Of a stretch of DNA of 6,900 nt, positions 1 through 5,362 are shown one piece after another; position 1 is the stretch's first letter, and each line of letters begins with the position of its first letter. Made by a program: the position numbers and the translations under genes. The notes under the pieces are model-generated. The model ran no database searches. It had not been told where the DNA came from and saw only the letters and a list, made by a program, of their open reading frames with translations. The stretch comes from Candidatus Eiseniibacteriota bacterium (GTDB lineage Bacteria > Joyebacterota > Joyebacteria > Joyebacterales > Joyebacteraceae): contig JAUWRQ010000053.1 in NCBI GenBank assembly GCA_030610515.1, positions 1 through 6,900 on the forward strand. The letters are read 5' to 3'.

Positions 1-2
1 CG

Positions 3-629
3 AGCGTGGAGACGAGGCGGGTCACCGTCCACACGACGGGGCAGTGGGCCGAGACCGAGGACGACGCACGCGCCCGATTCCGGCGGGTGAAGGAGCTCGG
101 GGCGCAAGGTATCGACTTCCTCTGCGAGGACGAGTATCACTGGATGGGAGGGCTTAGCCGAGCGAACTACGAACTGGCATCGAGGATCGCCCGCGAGATC
201 TTCGGCCCCGAGCGTGTGTTCGTCAGGAAGGACGACCTCTCGGAGGGGATCCTGCCTATCGGGCGAGGCGCCGCCACTTCGATGGAGCGCTTCTGGGGGA
301 AAGGCACATGCTACGTGAAGACGTCCGATCCTGACTCGAGCATGCAGATGCACATCGCGCACACCGGGGAGGCCTACGTCTGCAGCAACATGGGTGCGCC
401 CGCCGTGGGGAACATGGTGACGACGTCGTACGAGGACCTCATCGAGGACGTGAGGGGAGACGCCTGTCACCGGGCCCTGATGAGCTCCGGGCCCATGGGG
501 CTCGCCGAGGCGGCGGGGCTCGAACGAGGATACTGGAGCGAGAGGATCGGCGAGGGGGGGGAGTGTCGGGCGTGCATCGAGCTCTTCCGCGACTGGGGCC
601 ACGCGGTCGCGGCGATCCCGTCAGGGTGA
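3..629 (+). CDS. C-terminal part of a radical-SAM/SPASM-like protein (5' end outside window)
   Basis: The frame is open from the left edge (AGC precedes the first possible start, GTG at 6), so this is probably the 3' end of a longer gene. Numbering from that GTG, residues 20-80 read like the last alpha/beta units of a TIM-barrel: a helix, then GIDFLCEDEYHW, then a helix, then GPERVFVRK. Cysteines at 102, 126, 154, 187 and 190 follow, including the ending GECRAC. The order Cys, then G-x-A-Y-V-C, then GN, then a late CxxC is the pattern of auxiliary-cluster (SPASM-type) domains that follow radical SAM cores and bind extra Fe-S clusters. The CxxxCxxC SAM motif itself is not in the window, so the family call rests on the tail only. 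Substrate is unknown. The stop TGA at 627-629 is 98 bases before rlpA. Possible alternative: another Fe-S oxidoreductase with a similar tail. Confidence 0.6.
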   Translation, partial: SVETRRVTVHTTGQWAETEDDARARFRRVKELGAQGIDFLCEDEYHWMGGLSRANYELASRIAREIFGPERVFVRKDDLSEGILPIGRGAATSMERFWGKGTCYVKTSDPDSSMQMHIAHTGEAYVCSNMGAPAVGNMVTTSYEDLIEDVRGDACHRALMSSGPMGLAEAAGLERGYWSERIGEGGECRACIELFRDWGHAVAAIPSG

Positions 630-727
630 TCGCCATCTCCAGCCGACGGACGTCCTTACGGAGCGCCGGACTTCCGGGGTATCCCGCCTCGGCGGCCACG
701 TGCACTCTGAACGCGGAGCGAGGGGCG

Positions 728-1126
728 ATGGTGACGTTAGGGTCCACTCGATCCTTCCTGCTGATGGCGGCCGTTCTCGCGGCGGGAGGCTGCGCGGGTG
801 GCGCCGCTACGTCCACTGAGGCCGTGACGAGCGAGCAGGTCGGGACGGCTTCGTACTACGCCCACGAGCTCCACGGCGGTGCGACCGCCAGCGGCGAGAT
901 CTACGACGAGGACGAGCTCACGGGCGCACATCGGGAGCTTCCCTTCGGGACGCGCGTTCGCGTCACCAACCTCGAGAACGGCAACTCTGTGTTGCTCCGG
1001 ATCAACGACCGCGGTCCCTTCGTGGAGGGCCGCATCATCGACGTTTCCTTCGAGGCGGCCCGCCAGTTGAACTTCATCGAACAAGGCTTGACGACCGTGC
1101 GGGTGGAAGTGCTCGCAGTTCCATAG
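728..1126 (+). CDS. rlpA: RlpA-like septal/peptidoglycan lipoprotein, minimal form (double-psi beta-barrel)
   Basis: The frame is open upstream to 563, but the ATG at 728 is preferred. It has a purine-rich GAGGGG just upstream and is followed at once by a lipoprotein signal (residues 1-21) with an A-G-G-C lipobox, lipidated Cys at 22. The 132-aa product then gives the RlpA double-psi beta-barrel: GTASYY (39-44), TASGE (53-57), LTGAH (64-68), LPFGTRVRVTNL (71-82), NDRGPF (93-98) and GRIIDVS (101-107). RlpA proteins are lytic transglycosylases acting on glycan strands stripped of stem peptides. His68 and Asp94 sit where the catalytic His and Asp of studied RlpA enzymes lie. There is no SPOR domain, so it lacks the usual septum-targeting part and is much shorter than the E. 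coli or Pseudomonas proteins. The TAG stop is 27 bases before the preferred start of the barrel gene, which suggests co-transcription. Confidence 0.9.
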   Translation: MVTLGSTRSFLLMAAVLAAGGCAGGAATSTEAVTSEQVGTASYYAHELHGGATASGEIYDEDELTGAHRELPFGTRVRVTNLENGNSVLLRINDRGPFVEGRIIDVSFEAARQLNFIEQGLTTVRVEVLAVP

Positions 1127-1140
1127 ACCATGGCCTTCGC

Positions 1141-1146
1141 GGAGGG
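1141..1146 (+). promoter_or_regulatory. Shine-Dalgarno GGAGGG deciding the start of the barrel gene
   Basis: GGAGGG lies 7 bases before an in-frame GTG at 1154. The earlier in-frame ATG at 1130, four bases after the rlpA stop codon, has no visible ribosome-binding sequence. Starting at 1154 puts an Arg at position 2 and leads straight into a hydrophobic signal peptide, which favours GTG 1154. Confidence 0.6.
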
Positions 1147-1153
1147 TAGCGCC

Positions 1154-2236
1154 GTGAGACAGGTATCCGGTGCCTCGGGTCTCCTGGCAGTGTGCTTTCT
1201 CTTCGTCCTCAGCGTCCCGCATTCCGTCGTCGCCTCCGATGTCCTGACGATCGGCCCGGGCGCTCGTCCCGCCGGCATGGGAGACTGCTTCGTCGCCCTG
1301 GCCGACGACGCCTCGGCCGCCTTCTGGAATCCCGGCGGGCTTCCGTTCATCGAGGACCGCCTGAGCGTCGTGGGTATGCGGACCGAGCTTCTACCGGATT
1401 GGGGAGGGCTCGACTACTGGTACGGGTCGGTGGCGTATCGGGCGGGACGCTTCGCGAACTTCGCGCTGTCGTACACGAGCCTGAAGTCGCCGGAGGTGCC
1501 GTTCTTCTGGGGTCCGGACGATCCGGACGACTACGTGATGTTCGCGCCATCGGAACGGGTTCTGCTCTTCTCGTACGCGTTGGTGCCTCTCGACAACCTG
1601 GGGCTCGGCGTCAGCGTGAAGCACGTGCACACCGAGGAGATGCCGAGTGATCTGTCCGACACCACGGACGGGACTGCTTCCGCGGTGGCCTTCGACCTTG
1701 GAGCGCTCTATCGCCTTCCGCACACGGCGGGCAGCTGGGACGCCGTGCTCGGTGTCGGCGGCAACGTTCAGCACTTGGGAGGAGACCTGAAGCTCGACGG
1801 GCAGATGTACGGGAATCCCCAGGAGTGGGCGCTGCCCAGCAACCTGAAGCTGGGCGCGTCCTATCGCGTCGGCAAGGGACCGGCGCTGCAGACGCTCTTC
1901 TGCTTCGAGTACAATCGATCCCTCGTCGACGATGAGAACTCACTCTACCACTCTGATGAACCGGTCTACGGACTCGGCCTCGAGGTCGAGACATCGATCA
2001 CCGCGCTCGCGCACGGTGGGACGGATGCCGGAGAACTCGGGACGCGGGACGTCATCGCCGTCCGGCTGGGGTACGTTCACGATGACGAAGGCGATGTGAC
2101 AGGCTACTCATACGGCTTTGGAATCGGGGTCGAGGGTGAGATCGGGTCTCTCACGTTCGACGTCGCGAACGTGCCGCAGTGCTGCGACCTCACGCGCCCG
2201 TGGAGGTACGGGCTGACGGCTTCCCTGGCTCTCTAG
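1154..2236 (+). CDS. PorV/PorQ-like (UPF0164 family) outer-membrane beta-barrel protein
   Basis: From GTG 1154 the product is 360 aa (368 if ATG 1130 is used). Residues 1-27 form a signal peptide with a hydrophobic core, ending near VVAS. The mature N-terminus has the family hallmark: a GPGARPAGMGDCFVALADD stretch followed by A-A-F-W-N-P-G-G-L. This is the pattern of PorV/PorQ-type barrels of the FCB group and related phyla, where some members help type IX secretion and many are uncharacterised. The rest alternates short amphipathic strands (for example GSVAYRAGRF, LGLGVSVKHV, NLKLGASYRV, YGLGLEVE, VIAVRLGYV) and ends LTASLAL, a typical last outer-membrane strand finishing in a hydrophobic residue. 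No type IX secretion gene is seen nearby, so a transport role cannot be assigned. It could be a FadL-like transporter or a structural barrel. The stop is TAG. Confidence 0.8.
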   Translation: MRQVSGASGLLAVCFLFVLSVPHSVVASDVLTIGPGARPAGMGDCFVALADDASAAFWNPGGLPFIEDRLSVVGMRTELLPDWGGLDYWYGSVAYRAGRFANFALSYTSLKSPEVPFFWGPDDPDDYVMFAPSERVLLFSYALVPLDNLGLGVSVKHVHTEEMPSDLSDTTDGTASAVAFDLGALYRLPHTAGSWDAVLGVGGNVQHLGGDLKLDGQMYGNPQEWALPSNLKLGASYRVGKGPALQTLFCFEYNRSLVDDENSLYHSDEPVYGLGLEVETSITALAHGGTDAGELGTRDVIAVRLGYVHDDEGDVTGYSYGFGIGVEGEIGSLTFDVANVPQCCDLTRPWRYGLTASLAL

Positions 2237-2300
2237 GATCCACTGAAACGGTCGATCGTGCATCTGCCTGGTACGGCCGACGATGAGAGGACGAAGAAGA

Positions 2301-2981
2301 ATGGGTGGCTCAAGGAACGTCAGACTGATTGCTGTCACCGCGTGTCTCCTGGCTGCATTCGTGGTCTCTGCGTGCAGGGCGGAAACGCATCTGGATGAGG
2401 CCCTGCGGGCGTTCGCGGGATTCGCGCCGCCCGACACGACCGAGAGCGCGACGCCACTCTGCGCGGCGCTGCCGGGGAGCACCTCCGCCGCCGACTACGC
2501 CTGGCTCGCGTCGGAGATCGACTCGCTCGAGATTCAGACGTGGGCTGACCCCGAAGACAGAAGAGGAAGGAAGTGGGCGTCCTGGAATCTGGCGCGGGGC
2601 TACCTCAGCCGGCAGGCGGGAGAGCACGGGGAGGCCGCCCGCTACTTCGGGCGAGCGCGGGATGCTCTGTCGCCCGCGTACGATCAGAGCCACTATCTGC
2701 GAGCGGCCGGCCTCGAGATCACGTCGCTGGAGGCGGCCGGCGACTTTCGCACGCTTCTCGCCGTGCTCGATGCCACGGCGCCCTTCTACCCGGCAGGACC
2801 GCGGCGGCTCATGGATGGATGGGCAGCCAGGCTCCGCTACAAGTACGGGGAGCTCGAGTGGGAGGAGGAGGTAGTTGGGGTCTTCAGCCTGCTTCTGCGT
2901 GAGGAGTCGGGCATCGGTTCCGTGGCATACGAGTTCGTGACGGACGAAGGAGACACGCTGACGTTGAGCCTCATGCCGTAG
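2301..2981 (+). CDS. Putative lipoprotein with TPR-like helical region; ends at a suspicious in-frame TAG
   Basis: An ATG at 2283 is also in frame, but ATG 2301 is preferred because GAGAGG lies 10 bases upstream and a lipoprotein signal follows: basic N-terminus, hydrophobic stretch, V-S-A-C with Cys at 25. The mature part up to TAG is about 200 residues. Its middle is helix-rich and resembles one or two tetratricopeptide-like repeats (WNLARGYLSRQAGEHGEAA, then YFGRARDAL), followed by further Ala/Leu-rich helices. A beta-like segment around VAYEFVTDEGDTLTL comes just before the TAG at 2979. No specific family is recognised. Placement behind the barrel gene suggests a periplasm-facing partner or scaffold, but that is inference only. 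The reading frame stays open and coding-like beyond the TAG (see the next entry), so this may be a truncated version of a longer protein. Confidence 0.65.
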   Translation: MGGSRNVRLIAVTACLLAAFVVSACRAETHLDEALRAFAGFAPPDTTESATPLCAALPGSTSAADYAWLASEIDSLEIQTWADPEDRRGRKWASWNLARGYLSRQAGEHGEAARYFGRARDALSPAYDQSHYLRAAGLEITSLEAAGDFRTLLAVLDATAPFYPAGPRRLMDGWAARLRYKYGELEWEEEVVGVFSLLLREESGIGSVAYEFVTDEGDTLTLSLMP

Positions 2982-3161
2982 TCCGTGTTGCGGAGCGGGG
3001 ACGATCTCTGGACGCCGGGGGGGCTGGGGTACGCGTTCGACGTTGAAGATCCGCCCACCATGAGGGGAACCAGGAAGAGCCGGGCTACGCTTGAGGGAGA
3101 GGCGGCGCGCATTCGGCTCGCGAGTGGCTCGTCGATCGTGTTCGCGGAGATCCTGGAGTGA
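2982..3161 (+). pseudogene. In-frame coding-like continuation of the lipoprotein gene after TAG 2979
   Basis: Directly after the TAG at 2979-2981 the same frame runs 59 sense codons to TGA at 3159-3161. By hand count 49 of the 59 third positions are G or C, against about 33 of 59 second positions, which is the codon-position bias of a real gene here. The encoded segment has a protein-like composition, with stretches such as GYAFDVEDPP and RLASGSSIVFAEILE, the latter a strand-like ending. Its stop leaves only 16 bases to the next gene, ordinary operon spacing, whereas a stop at 2981 would leave 196. The likeliest reading is an ancestral gene of about 286 codons (from 2301) split by a nonsense mutation or a base error. 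A separate small gene from GTG 2985 or ATG 3060 is possible, but neither has a convincing ribosome-binding site. Confidence 0.5.
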
Positions 3162-3177
3162 TCCCGGAGGGGGACGC

Positions 3178-3354
3178 ATGAGAGCCTACCGTGTCTACGC
3201 CGACGAGGACGGCGAGTCGCACCTCGAGGAGCTCGATCTCCCGACGAACGTCGATGGAGTTCGCTCCGCCCTGTGGGAGATCGGCGATCACCTTCCGTGT
3301 CGGCCAGGCCGCACGTTGACTGAGCAGCGCCCGCGTGGTATCCTGATATCGTAA
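3178..3354 (+). pseudogene. 58-codon ORF: N-terminal remnant of a small cupin-like protein
   Basis: ATG 3178 has a clear ribosome-binding sequence (GGAGG at 3166-3170, spacing 7). The first 22 residues, MRAYRVYADEDGESHLEELD and onward, resemble the start of a widespread family of small cupin-like proteins that open with a Y-R-x-Y-A-D-x-D-G-E-S-H pattern. The family members I know continue for roughly 100 more residues with a cupin barrel containing histidines. Here the frame instead goes on with unrelated sequence and ends at TAA 3352-3354. In the next frame, around 3251-3270, the codons read M-E-F-A-P-P, resembling the F-A-P-P-x-P-P stretch that usually follows the family start. This hints at a frameshift followed by loss of the rest. 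A strong promoter lies inside the last part of the ORF. It may still be translated, but it should lack cupin activity. Calling it a functional small protein is the alternative. Confidence 0.45.
3316..3344 (+). promoter_or_regulatory. Sigma70-type promoter, TTGACT-N17-TATCCT
   Basis: A -35 box TTGACT (3316-3321) and a -10 box TATCCT (3339-3344) are separated by exactly 17 bases, giving an expected transcription start near 3351. This is the best promoter match I found in the window. It overlaps the tail of the cupin-like remnant and lies about 36 bases before the next start codon, so it would drive the small secreted protein and the lipoprotein behind it. Confidence 0.65.
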
Positions 3355-3364
3355 GGCCGCTGTG

Positions 3365-3377
3365 AAAGGGGGTGATA
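3365..3377 (+). promoter_or_regulatory. Extended Shine-Dalgarno (AAAGGGGGTGATA) for the 85-aa secreted protein
   Basis: AAAGGGGGTGATA, 3 bases before ATG 3381, matches the long anti-Shine-Dalgarno complement AAGGAGGTGATC with few mismatches. It is a stronger ribosome-binding site than others in the window. It favours ATG 3381 over the GTG at 3372, which lies inside this site. Confidence 0.6.
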
Positions 3378-3380
3378 CCC

Positions 3381-3638
3381 ATGCGGTGGACGATGTCATC
3401 GCTGCTCGCAGTGGCTCTGTTCCTCCTGGCTTCGGCGCCGGTTCCGTCCGCAGCCAACGGCAACTCCGCTCAAGACGGCCCCCTGCTTCACGAGATCGAG
3501 ACCGACTTCCCTGCCTACGCGCTCCTGGACACCGTCGAGATCGCGTGTACCGTCACGAACACGAGCACCCGTCCGATCGCGTGCTGGGCCAGCATCCTCC
3601 CGCGCGAGTGGAGAAGCATCAAGGGGATGTACCGCTGA
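3381..3638 (+). CDS. Small secreted protein with the start of an Ig-like/BsuPI-like domain
   Basis: The product is 85 aa. Residues 1-25 are a signal peptide (MRWT, then a Leu/Ala-rich core, ending PSAA). The mature part of about 60 residues holds one readable unit: F-P-A-Y-x-x-x-D-T-V-E-I, then CTVTNTSTRPI. This is the strand-turn-strand pattern (charge or gap, then V-x-I-x-x-T-V-T-N-T-S-x-x-P-I) that opens Ig-like beta-sandwich domains, such as BsuPI-type proteinase-inhibitor domains, used in secreted proteins. Such domains normally need some 80-100 residues, and this one stops after about two or three strands, so it looks truncated or is a minimal variant. Two cysteines in the mature region could pair. 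The gene has its own strong promoter and ribosome-binding site, and a stop codon one base before the next gene, so translation is probably coupled. No function is assigned. Confidence 0.55.
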   Translation: MRWTMSSLLAVALFLLASAPVPSAANGNSAQDGPLLHEIETDFPAYALLDTVEIACTVTNTSTRPIACWASILPREWRSIKGMYR

Positions 3639-3639
3639 C

Positions 3640-4041
3640 ATGAGACCGACACTGACATACGCGCTTCTGGCTCTGGCTCTCCTCGTGGGTGGGTGCACGC
3701 ATCAAAACCCCGAATGGGCAGAGTCGGTGAATCCCTGCTGCGGACAGGACGAGCTGCTTGAAGGCCACGAGCCATCGGAGGAGGACTGCGCCGACATGGT
3801 CGTGAGCCAGGAGGTCGCGATGCGGCTGGCGTGGCTCGCCGCCTCGTCGAGCGGCGCGACCCAGTGGCGCGTGCGGCTGCTGCCCGGGGGGCCGGCCTGC
3901 ATCTACAAGAAGTACCCGGGCCTGATGAAGAGCGACTACCTCACGGTCGAGAAGGCGGGGCCGGATACGGTCCTGGGCGGAATCGAGCCGGCTCCGGCGG
4001 ACACGGCCGGTGCGAGCAGGTCCGCTCCGACCAAGGAGTGA
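3640..4041 (+). CDS. Small cysteine-containing lipoprotein, unknown function
   Basis: The product is 133 aa. The signal has a 15-residue hydrophobic run and a lipobox V-G-G-C with the lipidated Cys at 19. The mature region contains Cys33-Cys34, Cys50 and Cys87, then a helical stretch (VVSQEVAMRLAWLAASSS) and a possible strand pair (WRVRLLPGGPACIY). The tail (about 108-133) is Pro/Ala/Ser/Thr-rich and looks unstructured. I do not recognise the family. ATG 3640 follows the previous stop by one base (TGA-C-ATG), with AAGGGGA about a dozen bases upstream inside the preceding gene, so the two are very likely co-translated. An envelope role alongside the secreted 85-aa protein is an inference from this arrangement. 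The four mature cysteines could form disulfides or bind a metal. Confidence 0.7.
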   Translation: MRPTLTYALLALALLVGGCTHQNPEWAESVNPCCGQDELLEGHEPSEEDCADMVVSQEVAMRLAWLAASSSGATQWRVRLLPGGPACIYKKYPGLMKSDYLTVEKAGPDTVLGGIEPAPADTAGASRSAPTKE

Positions 4042-4072
4042 TCGGCACTCCTGCCCGCCGCCTCGTCGAATA

Positions 4073-4096
4073 GCCCGCCTGCCCGGCGGGTATAAC
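4073..4096 (+). promoter_or_regulatory. GC hairpin followed by TATAAC box in the leader of the DinB-like gene
   Basis: CCCGCC (4074-4079) pairs with GGCGGG (4085-4090) around a five-base loop, extendable by one G-T pair. The hairpin is followed at once by TATAAC (4091-4096), a good -10 box in an otherwise GC-rich stretch, but no -35 box is convincing at 16-18 bases. There is no T-run after the stem, so an intrinsic terminator for the upstream lipoprotein is doubtful. It may be a promoter with an overlapping operator-like palindrome. The 126-base gap between the genes (4042-4167) holds nothing else clear apart from ribosome-binding AAGGA at 4155-4159. Confidence 0.3.
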
Positions 4097-4167
4097 TATG
4101 GGGTCAGGAAACCACGGCCGCGGGATGCCGCGCCGGACCGCTGGCGTGAGGAGCAAGGACGGGACGC

Positions 4168-4647
4168 ATGACGAAGGCTGAGCTCCTGAGGAACGTGAGG
4201 GAAGAGCACGAGCGATGGGTCTCCGTTCTCGAGAAACTCGACGAGGCCGCGATGCTGGAGCCCCGGCTGCCGGGAGCCCGTACCGCGAAGGACGTGGTGG
4301 CGCACGTCAGCTGGTACGAGCAGCAGGCGGCCGCGATCGTGCGGCAGCGGGCGCTCAGGGGATCGGAGCTGTGGGAACGATCCCAGGAGGAGAGGAACGC
4401 CGTCATCTTTGCCGAGAACAGAGACCGCACGCTCGAGGACGTTCTCGCAGAGGCTGAACGTGTCTTCGCCGAGCTGTGGGAGCTCCTGCAGACGCTCGAT
4501 GAGGAAGAGCTCCACGACGCTTCGCGCTTCGCGGACATGCCCGCGGACTGGCCTCCGTGGGAGGTGCTCGCCGACAACACCTGCGAGCACTACAAGGGAC
4601 ATCTGCCGGAGCTTCAGGTCGTGCTGGACGCCGGCGGATCGAACTGA
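4168..4647 (+). CDS. DinB-superfamily four-helix protein, DfsB/ClbS (DUF1706)-like
   Basis: The product is 159 aa, a usual length for the family. ATG 4168 has AAGGA 8 bases upstream. It begins MTKAELL, followed by a helix, then TAKDVVAHVSWYEQQ (39-53), and ends with NTCEHYKGHLPEL (137-149). These are the signature segments of DinB-like four-helix bundles, and the three histidines His46, His141 and His145 fall where the metal-binding triad of the superfamily lies. The superfamily includes thiol-dependent transferases and isomerases, stress-induced proteins and the DfsB/ClbS group, one member of which protects against colibactin. Ending in E-H-x-x-x-H-L-P is closest to the DfsB-like group. The substrate cannot be read from sequence. 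No signal peptide is present, so it is cytoplasmic. The gene stands alone between a leader with a possible promoter and the YkuD gene 132 bases downstream. Confidence 0.7.
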   Translation: MTKAELLRNVREEHERWVSVLEKLDEAAMLEPRLPGARTAKDVVAHVSWYEQQAAAIVRQRALRGSELWERSQEERNAVIFAENRDRTLEDVLAEAERVFAELWELLQTLDEEELHDASRFADMPADWPPWEVLADNTCEHYKGHLPELQVVLDAGGSN

Positions 4648-4779
4648 CCCGGTGGCGAGGGGATGGACCGACCCACGGAAGATCGCTGCGCCAGAAGGGA
4701 ACACGACTTCGACCCACGCGAGCGACTTCGAGCCGGGGCGGGTGCACAGGACAGCGCGCTGTCGCCGGCGGGGGAGCAG

Positions 4780-5298
4780 ATGCGACGAGCCATTCCCTTT
4801 GCATTCGCAATCTGCGGTCTCTGCGTCGCAGGGATCGTCTTCTTCCGTGGAGGAGGGGACGTGCCGCTCTCCGAAGACGCGAGGGCCGATCTGGTTGTTG
4901 TGGAGAAGGCGCGTCGGCAGCTCCACCTGTACGCCGGGCCTGAACTCCTCAAGAGCTACAGGGTCGCGCTCGGGCCGCACCCGACCGGGCACAAAGAGCA
5001 GGAGGGCGACGGGAGAACTCCGGAGGGACGCTACGTCCTCGACTACCGGAATCCCAACAGTTCGTACCACCGCTCTCTCCACGTTTCGTACCCAAACGCC
5101 GGTGACAGGGCGAGCGCGGCGGAGCGAGGAGTCAGTCCCGGCGGCGACATCATGGTCCACGGGCTTCCTCCCGGGGCGACGCTGACGTTCCATCCTCACC
5201 GCGACTGGACGCTCGGGTGCATCGCGGTGACGAGCGAGGAGATCGAGGAGATCTGGCGGGCGGTTCCGGATGGCACGCCGATCGAGATCCGCCCGTGA
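4780..5298 (+). CDS. YkuD-domain (L,D-transpeptidase fold) protein, YafK/DpaA-like
   Basis: An ATG at 4663 also opens the frame, but ATG 4780 is better. It has GGGGAG 4 bases upstream and begins a signal/anchor (basic MRR, then hydrophobic to residue 22), whereas the extra 39 residues are charged, low-complexity sequence. The product is 172 aa. The YkuD domain runs from about 37 to 171: LVVVEKARRQLHLY (38-51), GDGRTPEGRY (77-85), NPNSSYHRSLHVSYPNAGDR (91-110), IMVHG with His117, and TLGCIAV with the nucleophile Cys137. The NPNS and YPNAxDR segments resemble the YafK/DpaA subgroup more than the classical ErfK/YbiS crosslinkers. E. coli DpaA is known to detach Braun's lipoprotein from peptidoglycan rather than make crosslinks. 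Location is periplasmic, membrane-anchored or secreted. Whether it is a transpeptidase or a hydrolase is undecided. Confidence 0.85.
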   Translation: MRRAIPFAFAICGLCVAGIVFFRGGGDVPLSEDARADLVVVEKARRQLHLYAGPELLKSYRVALGPHPTGHKEQEGDGRTPEGRYVLDYRNPNSSYHRSLHVSYPNAGDRASAAERGVSPGGDIMVHGLPPGATLTFHPHRDWTLGCIAVTSEEIEEIWRAVPDGTPIEIRP

Positions 5299-5362
5299 CA
5301 CCGGGAACGAGCGGCGCAGGGGCACGAGCCGCACGGGGGCGACGGAGGACGGGGCGTCTGTG

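Noticed and set aside
666..677. Palindrome CCGGA-CT-TCCGG upstream of rlpA
   Set aside because: A two-base loop cannot form a stable hairpin, no promoter boxes are convincing around it, and short GC palindromes are common in this composition.
563..727. N-terminal extension of rlpA overlapping the upstream gene
   Set aside because: The extension is Arg/Pro-rich and would bury the lipoprotein signal peptide; the ATG at 728 with its ribosome-binding sequence explains the gene.
1124..1132. Possible rlpA-barrel fusion, since the rlpA TAG is in the same frame as the barrel gene
   Set aside because: The barrel gene has its own ribosome-binding site and signal peptide just downstream, so separate translation fits. 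Being in the same frame has a one-in-three chance.
1124..2981. Recoding of TAG as a sense codon, because three successive genes end in TAG
   Set aside because: Two of the three TAGs sit exactly where complete domains end and are followed by new signal peptides. Only the one at 2979 has coding-like sequence after it.
2310..3179. 289-codon open frame on the minus strand across the lipoprotein gene and the gap after it
   Set aside because: It could have explained the 2982-3161 gap, but it is Arg/Pro-rich with no recognisable motif, and the + strand has better codon bias and a better spacing argument.
4663..4779. Upstream start for the YkuD gene
   Set aside because: The ribosome-binding purines touch the ATG at 4663 with almost no spacing, and the extra residues are charged and unrelated to the family; ATG 4780 leads directly into the membrane segment.
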